Below the pieces are notes generated by a model. The model made no database searches and was not told where the DNA came from. It saw only the letters and a program-made list of their open reading frames with translations. Source: Candidatus Nitrosopumilus sp. SW (GTDB lineage: Archaea > Thermoproteota > Nitrososphaeria > Nitrososphaerales > Nitrosopumilaceae). From it: DNA of 64,000 nucleotides. Positions 41,918-51,272 of the stretch are shown here, piece by piece. The position numbers and the translations under genes were made by a program. Numbering within the stretch: the stretch's first letter is position 1; each line of letters begins with the position of its first letter. The stretch spans positions 1,093,687 through 1,157,686 of the forward strand of contig NZ_CP035425.1 in NCBI RefSeq assembly GCF_006740685.1, in the 5' to 3' direction.

Positions 41918-42316
41918 CATCTGAGCTTTTGTTAGTACTGTCTTTGCATTATCAAAAGTAGTCTTTTCCATTGCAGTGTTGTAATCCATCCATGTGTAAT
42001 CAAGGTGCTCATGTGAAATGTTTACTTCTTTAGTTTTAGTTTCAGCCAAAAAGAAAACAACTTTTTTGTGAACCAATTCCTTTTGATATTGAAAATTGTA
42101 TTCTATCCATTCTTCAAAATTATCTAAAAATGTTATATCTGTTATTCCTGTCTCTTCTTTAGTTTCTCTAACTGCAGTTTCATGTGTGGATTCACCTTTC
42201 TCCATCTTTCCTTTGACAAAATCCCAGTGCCCTGAGGGATAATGCAAAAGTAAAAACAGATTCTTAGAATCCTCTCTTCTAAACAATACAATACCTGCTG
42301 ATGTCTCTTCTATCAT
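41897..42316 (-). CDS. Nudix hydrolase (Ap4A-type)
   Basis: 139 residues. Nudix box G-x5-E-x7-REUxEExGU is complete: GKMEKGESTHETAVRETKEETGI. The N-terminal TSAGIVLFRRED and the H-x-D-Y-x-W-M segment (HLDYTWMDYNTA) are typical of Ap4A hydrolases of the NUDT2 type. Likely cleaves diadenosine tetraphosphate or a similar nucleotide. Overlaps uppS by 4 bp, so co-transcribed. Confidence 0.85.
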   Translation of the reverse strand: MIEETSAGIVLFRREDSKNLFLLLHYPSGHWDFVKGKMEKGESTHETAVRETKEETGITDITFLDNFEEWIEYNFQYQKELVHKKVVFFLAETKTKEVNISHEHLDYTWMDYNTAMEKTTFDNAKTVLTKAQMLLGKTV

Positions 42317-43086
42317 TTTCCTAATCTTCTTTTTCTTTCCTGAAATGTTCTAATGGCTCTCATCAAATCTATTTTCCTAAACTCTGGCCAAAAGATATCC
42401 ATAAAAACTAATTCACTGTATGCGCTTTGCCACATCAAAAACCCGCTCAATCTCTTCTCACCTGAGGTACGCAAAATCATGTCTGGTGATGATTGTGGCA
42501 GATGTGATGTGTAAAGATTTGACTCTATCTCTTTTTTTGTAATTTTATCAACATCTAGTTTACCGTCTTTGATTTTCTCACCAATCTTCTTTACTGCATC
42601 AACTAGTTCGTATTGTCCTCCATATGCCAATGCGATGTTTAGGAAATGATTATCATAATCTTTAGTAGCATCGTCTAATTTTTTTAGAATCTCTTTGATT
42701 GAATCTGGTAACAACTCTATTCTTCCTATTCCCTTTACTCTCATTTTGCATCTGTGAATTCGCGGATCGTTGTATAATTTCTCTAATCTCATGCGAATCA
42801 ACTCGTAGAGATGATCTAACTCTTCATCGTTTCTATCCAAGTTCTCAGCAGATAATGCATACAATGTTACAATTTTGATATTAAATTCCTCACACCAATC
42901 AAGAAGGTTCTCTACTGCATCAGCTCCTTTCCAGTGTCCATCTTTTGGAATTGTTAGATGTCTTCTGGCCCATCTTCTGTTCCCATCTAAAATTAATGCA
43001 ACATGGTTTGGAATGTCCCCACTCTGAATTTCATTTTCTAGTCTTTTTCCATAAATTTTGTAAAGACCTGATAACTGAAAAATCAC
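42313..43086 (-). CDS. uppS: cis-Polyprenyl (undecaprenyl-type) diphosphate synthase
   Basis: 257 residues, GTG start. Adds isopentenyl units in cis to make the lipid carrier for glycosylation. HVALILDGNRRWARRH holds the catalytic Asp, NIALAYGGQYELVDAV the second conserved region and LRTSGEKRLSGFLMWQ the third. In archaea the product is a dolichol-type carrier. Confidence 0.93.
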   Translation of the reverse strand: MIFQLSGLYKIYGKRLENEIQSGDIPNHVALILDGNRRWARRHLTIPKDGHWKGADAVENLLDWCEEFNIKIVTLYALSAENLDRNDEELDHLYELIRMRLEKLYNDPRIHRCKMRVKGIGRIELLPDSIKEILKKLDDATKDYDNHFLNIALAYGGQYELVDAVKKIGEKIKDGKLDVDKITKKEIESNLYTSHLPQSSPDMILRTSGEKRLSGFLMWQSAYSELVFMDIFWPEFRKIDLMRAIRTFQERKRRLGK

Positions 43087-43180
43087 ATCTTTAATCTTGC
43101 TAATGTCAGTTCACCTTTTGATGACTGATACATGATTAAAGATATCAGTGTTATTGAAAAATTCAGGCTAGAAATGACTC

Positions 43181-44326
43181 TTAATCAGAGACCATCTCTT
43201 GGTCTTTGTGTTTTCTGTACTTTTTGAAGAGAATTGTGGCTGAAACCAGGGTTGCTGCCAGTCCTCCTAAAAGTGGTGGAATCAGAGTAAATGAGCTCAC
43301 ATCAGAAATCATAATGTTGGTAAACTGGTAAATTGTTGGATACAAAGCAACCAGAACGATTATTCTTAGAATGTCGCTGATTTGTCTTGGTACTCCTCCA
43401 ATCCAATTGCTAAGCAATGTTCCTGCAAATATTGCGCCAAGTCCTGTCCATAATATTGGTAGCACTCCTGCAACAAATTGACCAATGATTACTTGGTTGG
43501 TAATCTTTCCAACAAGTCCCGTGTCTGCTTCAATTAGTTGTGAATCAATTGATGCAATTCCAGCTGGAACTGATGAAAGTATCAGCAATACTCCTGCAAC
43601 CATTGTAAACATTCTGATAAAGCCCATCGGTGTTGGCTTTGACCAACTTGACCAAACTCTATCAATATCAAATGCTCTAATCAAAAATGCACCACCTAAA
43701 ATGCTAACAAGCACTGCAAAAATTTCTGTAGTTATTCCAAATACAGATGCAATTCCACCAATTAACAATAGTATTCCTGGAACTCCCAAGAAAAATTTAG
43801 AATATCTTGAATCATATGCAATCATTTTGAGATATTTTCCAAAGACTGCATAAGAATACTCTACACTTCTACTTACTTTCATTACAACACGTTGAACTGA
43901 AACTACTGGTAGAACATTTTGAATAACTGGAATGACACTTTCATCATCTTCACCATCTGAAACAATAACTGCGCCGTTTGCAGAAAATTTTTCTAAAACT
44001 TTTCTTGTTTCACTAAGAATTTTTTCATCTGCTTGAACTCCTCTATCTTTGACTCCTGCAACTGTGACTACTTCTACTTGATATCCCTTACTTACCAAAT
44101 CCTCGTATGTTTTGATTGCAGAAAATATAGAATTAGAGTCTGCATCTTCAGGATCTTCTAGCGCTAGTCTCTGTGCTGCTTCAATACATGCATCTCGTCC
44201 AACTACAGGTGTAACTATTCCTGCCTTTTCTCCTACATCATTGTCTCTGTCTACACAAATTACGAGTAATTTGTTGGCAGTAGATGCATTGACATCTTTT
44301 TGAATCTTATCTACGCTCTGAGACAT
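43181..44326 (-). CDS. DUF373 membrane protein
   Basis: 381 residues. N-terminal cytosolic domain (LLVICVDRDNDVGEKAGIVTPVVGRD, IVSDGEDDESVIPVIQ), then about six transmembrane segments. This DUF373 layout, with the DRDND motif, is widespread in archaea and of unknown function. TATA-like GTTAAAAA lies about 28 bp before the ATG. Confidence 0.88.
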   Translation of the reverse strand: MSQSVDKIQKDVNASTANKLLVICVDRDNDVGEKAGIVTPVVGRDACIEAAQRLALEDPEDADSNSIFSAIKTYEDLVSKGYQVEVVTVAGVKDRGVQADEKILSETRKVLEKFSANGAVIVSDGEDDESVIPVIQNVLPVVSVQRVVMKVSRSVEYSYAVFGKYLKMIAYDSRYSKFFLGVPGILLLIGGIASVFGITTEIFAVLVSILGGAFLIRAFDIDRVWSSWSKPTPMGFIRMFTMVAGVLLILSSVPAGIASIDSQLIEADTGLVGKITNQVIIGQFVAGVLPILWTGLGAIFAGTLLSNWIGGVPRQISDILRIIVLVALYPTIYQFTNIMISDVSSFTLIPPLLGGLAATLVSATILFKKYRKHKDQEMVSD

Positions 44327-44396
44327 TCATTTTGTATCGTAGAATTGCTTTTTAACGATTTCCAACAAATGTGATTATTAAAATTCGGTTTTGAGG

Positions 44397-44897
44397 CTAG
44401 CCAGGTCTAGAGTTATCAGAAATTTTGACTAGTTCTGCTGACTCTGCTTTTAGTGATTCAATTTTCTCCATTACCTCTGAAATCTCATCTTCTGAACTTT
44501 CATTTTGTATTAGATTTGCTAAAACTTTGGTCTCTCCAATGTATGAATTGAATTTCTTCATCGCATCCATGTAACTGATGTAGCTGTTTTGCCATTCTTC
44601 AGGTGGCTTTGATGTAACAAACTCGCTAATTTGAGATGTTACTTGCGATGATGTGACATCAGCTGCTGCAATGTATTCTTCAGGTGTCATTTCACCATTT
44701 ACGAGTTTTTGATAATCAATCTCAGTTGATTCTTGCAAAATCTCATGGATGCCTTTTGCACCATCTAGATAGTTTTCATAATCCGTAACAATGAATGTGG
44801 TTTCATTTTGTTGGGGTACAGTCCATACAAAAAAACTGGCTCCAGTAATTGCAGCTAAAATGATTATGGTTATTGCAATCCCTTTTTTTGAAGCCAT
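44397..44897 (-). CDS. Membrane-anchored helical hypothetical protein
   Basis: 166 residues. N-terminal helix (GIAITIIILAAITGASFFVW) then an acidic, all-helical extracytoplasmic domain with ISEVMEKIESLKAESAELVK. No catalytic motif. TATA-like AATTATAA upstream near 44920. Confidence 0.55.
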   Translation of the reverse strand: MASKKGIAITIIILAAITGASFFVWTVPQQNETTFIVTDYENYLDGAKGIHEILQESTEIDYQKLVNGEMTPEEYIAAADVTSSQVTSQISEFVTSKPPEEWQNSYISYMDAMKKFNSYIGETKVLANLIQNESSEDEISEVMEKIESLKAESAELVKISDNSRPG

Positions 44898-45091
44898 TTT
44901 TCTTCTCTATTTCGTGCTAGTTTATAATTGATAATCTTTGAAGAAATTTTCAATTATTAAACAAATGTAAGAAAAATTAGTTTTTGGCAGAATCTTGACC
45001 ATAATTTTGTAAAAATTACTTGGATTCGTTAAAATTTTTGAATCTGGGCTTTTTTTGAGGCACAAAAAAATTTACCTACATCTAGCCTGTA

Positions 45092-45107
45092 GTGAAATAA
45101 TTTTCAC
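45092..45107. promoter_or_regulatory. 16-bp palindrome upstream of DUF5679 gene
   Basis: GTGAAA-TAAT-TTTCAC, a perfect 6-bp inverted repeat with 4-bp spacer, ends about 10 bp before the predicted TATA box at 45117. It could be an operator for a dimeric regulator. The rest of the 250-bp gap 44898-45147 is AT-rich with no gene. Confidence 0.4.
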
Positions 45108-45116
45108 AGCCTCTTC

Positions 45117-45124
45117 CTAAATAC
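45117..45124 (+). promoter_or_regulatory. TATA box of the DUF5679 gene
   Basis: CTAAATAC centred 27 bp before ATG 45148. Confidence 0.5.
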
Positions 45125-45147
45125 CAGCGTGCTTGACAATTTTTAGA

Positions 45148-45294
45148 ATGGTTACAGCATATTGCGTAAAATGCCGCGAAAAAAGGGACATCAAAGATCC
45201 CAAAGAAACTAAACTAAAGAATGGACGTCCTGCCGTAAAAGGTACATGTCCTGAATGTGGAACTAATGTTTTCCGTATAGGAAAAATGGACTAA
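45148..45294 (+). CDS. DUF5679-like zinc-ribbon protein (48 residues)
   Basis: ATG 45148 to TAA 45292-45294. Two C-x2-C pairs, CVKC at residues 6-9 and CPEC at 34-37, with a basic middle (KETKLKNGRPAVKG) and a conserved-looking end (TNVFRIGKMD). This matches the DUF5679 zinc ribbon. Likely binds RNA or DNA; location just upstream of aIF2beta. Confidence 0.75.
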   Translation: MVTAYCVKCREKRDIKDPKETKLKNGRPAVKGTCPECGTNVFRIGKMD

Positions 45295-45362
45295 TTTAGA
45301 AACAATCCACACGACTCTTCTTTTTCAAAACCCATATAGGGTCTAGTCTACACTATTTTTTA

Positions 45363-45785
45363 GTGACCAAAGCAGAATACGAAAGTCTACTCAAAAGGAT
45401 ACAAGACAAGCTAGGGGATACTGAAAAGGAATCCACTGCTAGATTTGAGCTTCCTGTGGTCGATGTGATGTGGGAAGGCCAGAAGACTTTCTTGCGTAAT
45501 TTCTCTGAATTTCCAAAGGTACTCAGACGAGACCCTGACAAAGTATTGCAGTACCTCTCAAAGGAGTTTGCAGTTCCTGCTGAAAGAATTGGTGATAAGG
45601 CCATGTTTATTGGAAGACGTGATCCTGATGACTTTACCAGACTGTTTCAAATTTATGTTAAAGATTATCTTGAATGCCCTACTTGCAAAAGTCCAGATAC
45701 AAAAATACTAAAAGAAAACCGTATCTCATTTTTGATTTGTGAAGCATGTGGTGCAAAATCCACTCTAAAAGGTAAATACGCATAA
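45363..45785 (+). CDS. Translation initiation factor aIF2 beta
   Basis: 140 residues, GTG start. Part of the aIF2 heterotrimer that delivers Met-tRNAi. N-terminal helix, then the alpha/beta core (TFLRNFSEFPKVLRRDPDKVLQYLSKEF) and the C-terminal zinc ribbon with CPTC and CEAC. First gene of the run aIF2beta-DUF424-rio1-KH-top6B-top6A; its stop overlaps the next ATG by 1 bp. Confidence 0.94.
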   Translation: MTKAEYESLLKRIQDKLGDTEKESTARFELPVVDVMWEGQKTFLRNFSEFPKVLRRDPDKVLQYLSKEFAVPAERIGDKAMFIGRRDPDDFTRLFQIYVKDYLECPTCKSPDTKILKENRISFLICEACGAKSTLKGKYA

Positions 45786-46081
45786 TGCCATTTGCAGTAA
45801 GACAGACTGATTATCAAAAAAATCCAATGCTAAACATCTGTGATGCAGAACTATTGGGTAAAACAATTGTTGAAGGTGAGCTAAACATGCACATCAGTGA
45901 AAGCTATTACGGAGAAAGATTTGTAGACAAAGAAGAAGCTGAAATTCTACTAAAAAATTCTGCAATTATTAACATGGTTGGTGATGAAACTATTTCACTG
46001 TCTATTGGATTAGGTGTTGGTTCTGAAAATGGCATCAAAAAAATTTCTGGTGTTCCATTTCTTATTGTTTTTAAAATGTGA
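45785..46081 (+). CDS. DUF424 protein
   Basis: 98 residues, immediately coupled to aIF2beta. MLNICDAELLGKTIVEGELNMHISESYYG and NMVGDETISLSIGLGV fit the archaeal DUF424 family, which is usually next to translation genes. Function unknown. Confidence 0.82.
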   Translation: MPFAVRQTDYQKNPMLNICDAELLGKTIVEGELNMHISESYYGERFVDKEEAEILLKNSAIINMVGDETISLSIGLGVGSENGIKKISGVPFLIVFKM

Positions 46082-46162
46082 ATTGTTGTTTGATGGAATT
46101 ACACAAAACATGTTCATTTCAAAAAAGAAATTCATTTTATCTAGTAGAGGTATTACAAACTA

Positions 46163-46942
46163 ATGACTGACATCCTAAGTAAAAAACTAGAATCAAAACT
46201 AGATAAAAAATTAATTTCAAAGGCCAAACGAAAAACTTTGGATGATGGTTTTAAAAAAGGCAAAGTGGTAAACGAAGTTTTAGACAAACCAACTGTAATG
46301 ACTCTATACAAAATGATTACAGACCATGTCATTGCATATGTCAATGGTGCTGTAAGTGCTGGAAAAGAATCTGTATTGTTTTGGGGAGTCGATGAGAATG
46401 ATTCTGATGTTGCCTTGAAAATTTATCTTGTAAGTACTTCAAATTTTAAAAAACGAGAACCATACATACTTGGCGACCCTAGGTTCTCAAATCTAAAAAA
46501 GGGAACAAAGAATCTTGTCTATCTCTGGGCAAAAAAGGAATACCGCAATCTTACTCAGTGTTTTGAGGCTGGAATTCCTGTACCAAAACCTCTCTATGTA
46601 ACAAATAATGTGTTGGCAATGGAGTTTGTGGGCGAAAACGGCGCTCCATCAAAACTCCTATTGGATTCACAAGTAGATGAAAACGACTACAAACAAGCAA
46701 TTCAAATTATTCAAGATATGTATCAAAAAGCAAAATTGGTTCATGGTGATTTTTCAGAGTATAATGTATTCAAGACAGAAAAAGGACTGATAGTTTTTGA
46801 TTTGGGTTCTGCAGTTGATTTGAGACACCCTAATACTCAAGAATTTCTTAAGAGAGACATTAATAACATTACAAGGTTTTTTAAAAAAAGAGGGGTTTCT
46901 GTTGAAGATCCAGATGAACTATTTGAGGATATTGTAAAATGA
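46163..46942 (+). CDS. rio1: Rio1-type serine protein kinase
   Basis: 259 residues. Atypical kinase for small-subunit maturation. ATP/catalytic motifs: STSNFKKREPYILGDPRF (flexible loop), LVHGDFSEYNVF (catalytic Asp) and VFDLGSAVDLRHPNT (metal Asp). Overlaps the KH gene by 4 bp, as in many archaea where Rio1 and Dim2 are adjacent. Confidence 0.93.
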   Translation: MTDILSKKLESKLDKKLISKAKRKTLDDGFKKGKVVNEVLDKPTVMTLYKMITDHVIAYVNGAVSAGKESVLFWGVDENDSDVALKIYLVSTSNFKKREPYILGDPRFSNLKKGTKNLVYLWAKKEYRNLTQCFEAGIPVPKPLYVTNNVLAMEFVGENGAPSKLLLDSQVDENDYKQAIQIIQDMYQKAKLVHGDFSEYNVFKTEKGLIVFDLGSAVDLRHPNTQEFLKRDINNITRFFKKRGVSVEDPDELFEDIVK

Positions 46943-47511
46943 GTTTTGAAAAATTACTCCGTATACCAAATGACAGAATTGCAGTACTGATTGGTAAATC
47001 AGGAAATGTCAAATCTAAAATTGAAACACAATGTCATGTCACTTTGGATATTGATGGGGATACTGGTGAGGTTCTCATAAAATCATCTGGTGATGTTGAA
47101 AAGATTCAACCATTCAAAGCAATGGAAATTGTCACCGCAATTGGTAGAGGGTTTTCTCCTGAAAACGCTATGACTTTGTTAAAGGGTGAAAATACATTAC
47201 ACGTTATAGATCTTAGAGAGTTTGCTGGAAAATCTAACGCAAATGTTGAAAGGATAAAAGGGAGAATTATTGGAGAAGGTGGTAGAGCAAGAAGAAATAT
47301 GGAAAACCTTAGCAGTACTCATATCTCAGTTTATGGAAAAACAGTTTCAATTATTGGCGATGCAAGTAAATTACGATTAGCAGTTGATGCAATATCTTCT
47401 ATTTCAAGTGGAAGCATGCATGGTGCAGTTTATGATAAACTAGAAGCTGCAAACAGAAAAGAAAAGCAAGAAAAAATGAAATTATGGGAAGATCAAGATG
47501 TCTTCTATTAA
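46939..47511 (+). CDS. KH-domain rRNA-processing protein, Dim2/Pno1-like
   Basis: 190 residues with two KH domains: KLLRIPNDRIAVLIGKSGNVKSKIE and IKGRIIGEGGRARRNMEN, each with a GxxG loop (GKSG, GEGG). In eukaryotes Dim2/Pno1 works with Nob1 and Rio1 in small-subunit maturation. Overlaps top6B by 14 bp. Confidence 0.9.
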   Translation: MSFEKLLRIPNDRIAVLIGKSGNVKSKIETQCHVTLDIDGDTGEVLIKSSGDVEKIQPFKAMEIVTAIGRGFSPENAMTLLKGENTLHVIDLREFAGKSNANVERIKGRIIGEGGRARRNMENLSSTHISVYGKTVSIIGDASKLRLAVDAISSISSGSMHGAVYDKLEAANRKEKQEKMKLWEDQDVFY

Positions 47512-49381
47512 AGAAAAATTTAATCAAATTTCTCCTAGTGAGTTCTTTTATAGTAATCGTGACTTGGCTGGATTCAGTAATCCTACCCGTTCACTATACA
47601 CTGCTGTCAGAGAATTTGTTGAAAATGCCCTTGATGCATGTGATCAAAAGGGAATCCTGCCTGATGTACACCTGACAATCAAGGCTGTAGACCCTGATAA
47701 ACCAGACCCAAAACCATACATTCTGACTGTAAAGGACAATGGACCTGGAGTTGATGCAAAACACATTCCACTTGCATTTGGAACTGTTCTTTATGGTTCC
47801 AAATTTGGATTAAAACAAGCAAGAGGAATGTTTGGTCTTGGCGCAACAATGGCAATCCTCTATGGCCAAATTACTACCAACAAACCTGTAATTGTAAAAA
47901 GTTCTACTGATGCAAAAATCCAAAATCAATTTGAAATTCTACTTGATATTCAAAAGAACAAACCTGTAATTGTAAAACACACTGAAAAAGAAGTTGCAAA
48001 AAAGGGACTGTCAGTTAGTATCTGCTTAGAAGGTGATTACTCTAAAGCAGGAAACAAAATCAGAGATTATGTCTATGAAACATCATTAATCACTCCTTAT
48101 GCAACAATTACTTTTGATGATCCTAAAGGACAAAAGTTCCATCACCCCCGATTTGTAAAAGATATTCCACCACCTCCAACAATTATCAGACCACATCCAC
48201 ATGGAATTGATGTTGAAAGAATCAGAAGAATGATTGTTGAATCTCAATTTGAAATTCCAACTATTGATGACATAATGATTGAAAAGGTAAGAAAAGATTT
48301 GGGATTATCAAAACAAAACCTTAGCTTTACTGCAATTATGGCAAAAGCAAAAAAGAAATGGAAAAATCTCTCTCGTCAAGTGCGCGTAGTGATAGCTTTG
48401 TTGTCATTTCTTAAAATGGATTTTGAAAAATTAAGTAAAATTAGAATTGAAGACCTTGATGTTCCAAACAAAAAATTACATTATTGGGACTTTGGAGACT
48501 CTCAATCAAAAACAGTTGAAATGGATCCTGAAAGTCCGTATTACAAACAACTAACCAACACTGTTCAAGGTGAACCACTGACAACTTTTCTTACCAAAAG
48601 ATTTCAGCGAATTGGTCCAACTACTGCAGTAAAATTTGCAGAATTTGCAGGATTCAAGCCTGAAAAACGCATGGGCACTTTTACCAATCAAGAACTGGTA
48701 AACTTGAGTGACTCCCTTCAGAAATTCGATGATTTCATGGCTCCTGACTCTAGTTGTTTGGCACCATTAGGTGAAGGCCCATTAGAAAAAGGAATCAAGA
48801 AATTTTTCAATCCTGATTTTGTAGCAGTAGTTCAACGTCCTGCATCAGCATATTCGGGATTTCCATTTATCGTTGAGATGGGTATTGCATATGGTGGTGA
48901 CATCAAGACTGGCGGTCCTCATGTGTACAGATATGCAAATAGAATACCGCTACTTTATGATGAGGGCAGTGATGTGGTTCTCAAGGTTGTAAATGATACT
49001 GATTGGGGGCGATACAAAGTAAAAGGCGATCCTCCATTTATCATAGTGTCTCATATTTGCTCAACTAGAATTCCTTACAAGACTGCAGGAAAAGAAAATG
49101 TTGCAGACAGACAAGAGATTGAACGTGAACTGCGATTGGGATTGCAATTCTTGTCAAGAAAATTGGCAGCATTCATGTCAAAGAGAGGACAAGCCGAAAT
49201 GGCAAAGAAACGAGCCAATCTTTATGCAAAGTATATCCCAATGATCGCAGAATTTTGTACTGAACTAGCTGGAAAGAAGAAAGAACCTAATTACAAGAAA
49301 CTTTTAGACGATTTAGAACCTGTTGACGTTAAAACTGAAATAAATACTGTAGAGGAGGAACAACCAATTGAAAGCAAGTGA
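47498..49381 (+). CDS. top6B: DNA topoisomerase VI subunit B
   Basis: 627 residues. GHKL ATPase: REFVENALDACD (N box), VKDNGPGVD (G1), QARGMFGLGATMAIL (G2), then the H2TH-like insert and the transducer domain with a Lys in the TTGGK-type switch region. Works with subunit A to relax and decatenate DNA. Overlaps top6A by 14 bp. Confidence 0.95.
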   Translation: MSSIKEKFNQISPSEFFYSNRDLAGFSNPTRSLYTAVREFVENALDACDQKGILPDVHLTIKAVDPDKPDPKPYILTVKDNGPGVDAKHIPLAFGTVLYGSKFGLKQARGMFGLGATMAILYGQITTNKPVIVKSSTDAKIQNQFEILLDIQKNKPVIVKHTEKEVAKKGLSVSICLEGDYSKAGNKIRDYVYETSLITPYATITFDDPKGQKFHHPRFVKDIPPPPTIIRPHPHGIDVERIRRMIVESQFEIPTIDDIMIEKVRKDLGLSKQNLSFTAIMAKAKKKWKNLSRQVRVVIALLSFLKMDFEKLSKIRIEDLDVPNKKLHYWDFGDSQSKTVEMDPESPYYKQLTNTVQGEPLTTFLTKRFQRIGPTTAVKFAEFAGFKPEKRMGTFTNQELVNLSDSLQKFDDFMAPDSSCLAPLGEGPLEKGIKKFFNPDFVAVVQRPASAYSGFPFIVEMGIAYGGDIKTGGPHVYRYANRIPLLYDEGSDVVLKVVNDTDWGRYKVKGDPPFIIVSHICSTRIPYKTAGKENVADRQEIERELRLGLQFLSRKLAAFMSKRGQAEMAKKRANLYAKYIPMIAEFCTELAGKKKEPNYKKLLDDLEPVDVKTEINTVEEEQPIESK

Positions 49382-50480
49382 GAAAAAAGCAAGAGACATT
49401 AGTAAAAAAGCTAAAGAAAAACAAAAGAATATTCTAGAGTCTCTAAAAAGTCATGGTGCAAAAATCTATGAGGACTTAGAAAATGGCCAATTCCCAAAGT
49501 TTTCAATTCCAAGTAGATCTGTAAGTAATATCGTTTATGACAAAAAACTGCGACAATATATTTTAGGAAATTCCACTGCCCTAAGAAGTGCAAAGAATTC
49601 AGCACAACTACGTTCATTCACACAACTCATGTGGCTTGCATTCTTTGCAAATCGTCTAACTCAAGAGAAAAAATCCTCTACATTAAGAGATGTGTACTAT
49701 TCATCACAGGCATTTGCCATAGAGTTTGATGACCAGTCTGAATCAGATAATATTATTGTGGATTTAGAGGCCGTAACCTCAAGACCCAGAGAAGATTTCC
49801 ATATTTTTCCTGAAGAGAGAAGCTCTATCTTTGGTGACTTGAATATTGAATATACAATTCCTGGTTATGAGGGCAAATCAATGAATCTATCCAATCACCC
49901 CGATGGTTACTCTATTGGACCTAGCTTGACTACTGCTGAGCTAGTTGATACTAGCGCTGAAATTGTAATTGCAATTGAGAAAGGTGGTCTCTTTACAAGA
50001 TTTGTTGAAGAGCAAGTTGATAAAAAATTCAAATCCATTATCATTAACACTGGAGGACAAGCCCCACGTTCTACTAGAACTCTACTAAAACGTCTTCATG
50101 ATGAAATGGGATTACCTGTAATCATTTTGACTGACGGTGATGTGTATGGAGAACATATTGCTATGGTAATCAAATCTGGCTCTGCAAACGCTGCACACCT
50201 AAGAGAGTTAACTGTACCTGATGCAAAATGGGTAGGAGTGTGGGCTACTGATATTGAAAAATACAAACTACCTACAATCCCAATGACAGAGTCTGACATT
50301 AAGAGATGCTATGATTTGCAAAAAGACCCAAGATATGAATCAGGAATATGGAAAAAAGAACTTGAAGTATTTTTGAGATTAAAGAGAAAGGCAGAACTAG
50401 AGGCCTTTGCAAAGTATGGCCTTACTAATATTACTGACAAGTATCTGCCACAAAAGTTAGAACTAGCAAAAAGTCTGTAG
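49368..50480 (+). CDS. top6A: DNA topoisomerase VI subunit A (Spo11-like)
   Basis: 370 residues, TTG start. Catalytic Tyr in LRDVYYSSQAF and Toprim residues: Glu of AIEKGGLF and the D-x-D of ILTDGDVYGEH. Forms the A2B2 enzyme with top6B and is related to Spo11. The first 50 residues are Lys-rich. Converges with the Hsp20-like gene whose end starts 1 bp later. Confidence 0.95.
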   Translation: MKASEKKARDISKKAKEKQKNILESLKSHGAKIYEDLENGQFPKFSIPSRSVSNIVYDKKLRQYILGNSTALRSAKNSAQLRSFTQLMWLAFFANRLTQEKKSSTLRDVYYSSQAFAIEFDDQSESDNIIVDLEAVTSRPREDFHIFPEERSSIFGDLNIEYTIPGYEGKSMNLSNHPDGYSIGPSLTTAELVDTSAEIVIAIEKGGLFTRFVEEQVDKKFKSIIINTGGQAPRSTRTLLKRLHDEMGLPVIILTDGDVYGEHIAMVIKSGSANAAHLRELTVPDAKWVGVWATDIEKYKLPTIPMTESDIKRCYDLQKDPRYESGIWKKELEVFLRLKRKAELEAFAKYGLTNITDKYLPQKLELAKSL

Positions 50481-50993
50481 TTATTTTATTCTCAGTGTCA
50501 ATACACCGTTACGATATTTGAAATCAAATATTTGCATTTCATTTGCGCCTTCGATTGGAACTTCTTTTGAAAATCCAGCAGTACCTCTAATGTACAACAT
50601 CCCATCTACTAGTCTTACTGCTATTTTATCCTCCGGTCCTGGGACTTCGGCAACAAAGACAAATTCTCCTTCACCTTTGATTAAATCATATACCCAATTC
50701 TTTTGTTCTTGTTCTCTTGATTGTGTGTATAGTGGTTGTTGATCTTTTGTCATCTTTTTTAAGACTCTGACCCAATAAAACATCGTAAGTGCAGCAGCTC
50801 CAATTAAGAAAAAGCTAACAAATCCTGAATCTGCTCTCTGAGTCATTATGTAGATTATCCCTAAAAATAAGATCACAATAATTGGAATTACAAAATTTAA
50901 TGATTGTTCATTTGAATATGCACCCTTGTAACTTGCCAAACAGTCAAAATTTGGGTTTGCCAAATATAAAGTATCTTTGGTTTTTATTACCAT
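50481..50993 (-). CDS. Membrane-tethered Hsp20-like protein
   Basis: 170 residues. Two transmembrane helices (about 32-50 and 60-77) precede a C-terminal domain with the Hsp20/alpha-crystallin strand pattern: GEFVFVAEVPGPEDKIAVRLVDGMLYIRG, a KEVPIEGAN turn and FDFKYRNGVLTLRIK. The pattern matches the ELPG...NGVLTI consensus of small heat-shock proteins. A chaperone held at the membrane is unusual. It has no IxI tail. Confidence 0.65.
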   Translation of the reverse strand: MVIKTKDTLYLANPNFDCLASYKGAYSNEQSLNFVIPIIVILFLGIIYIMTQRADSGFVSFFLIGAAALTMFYWVRVLKKMTKDQQPLYTQSREQEQKNWVYDLIKGEGEFVFVAEVPGPEDKIAVRLVDGMLYIRGTAGFSKEVPIEGANEMQIFDFKYRNGVLTLRIK

Positions 50994-51011
50994 TTTCTAA
51001 AATTTGAGCTA

Positions 51012-51233
51012 TTGTCTGATGAAAAAAAATCTCCAAAACTAACAAAGCGAGAAATTATACTTCGAGGAAGTATTATGGCAGTAATTACTACTATTCCGTC
51101 ACTTGTTGCATTTGTATTGGTTTGGTTTTTCCTCGATGATGTGATAACTGGAGCAATTGCCGGAGCAATAGTTCATTTTGTTGCAATGGGTTTTTCTTTA
51201 AAGATATCAAAAAAACTTCTAGTCAAAAAATGA
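51012..51233 (+). CDS. Small two-helix membrane protein
   Basis: 73 residues, TTG start. Two hydrophobic segments (SIMAVITTIPSLVAFVLVWFF and ITGAIAGAIVHFVAMGF) between basic ends. Divergent from the Hsp20-like gene (18 bp apart). Function unknown. Confidence 0.55.
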   Translation: MSDEKKSPKLTKREIILRGSIMAVITTIPSLVAFVLVWFFLDDVITGAIAGAIVHFVAMGFSLKISKKLLVKK

Positions 51234-51272
51234 CATATAGCATGTTTTGCTGTAAGAAATAGTTGAAAATTA

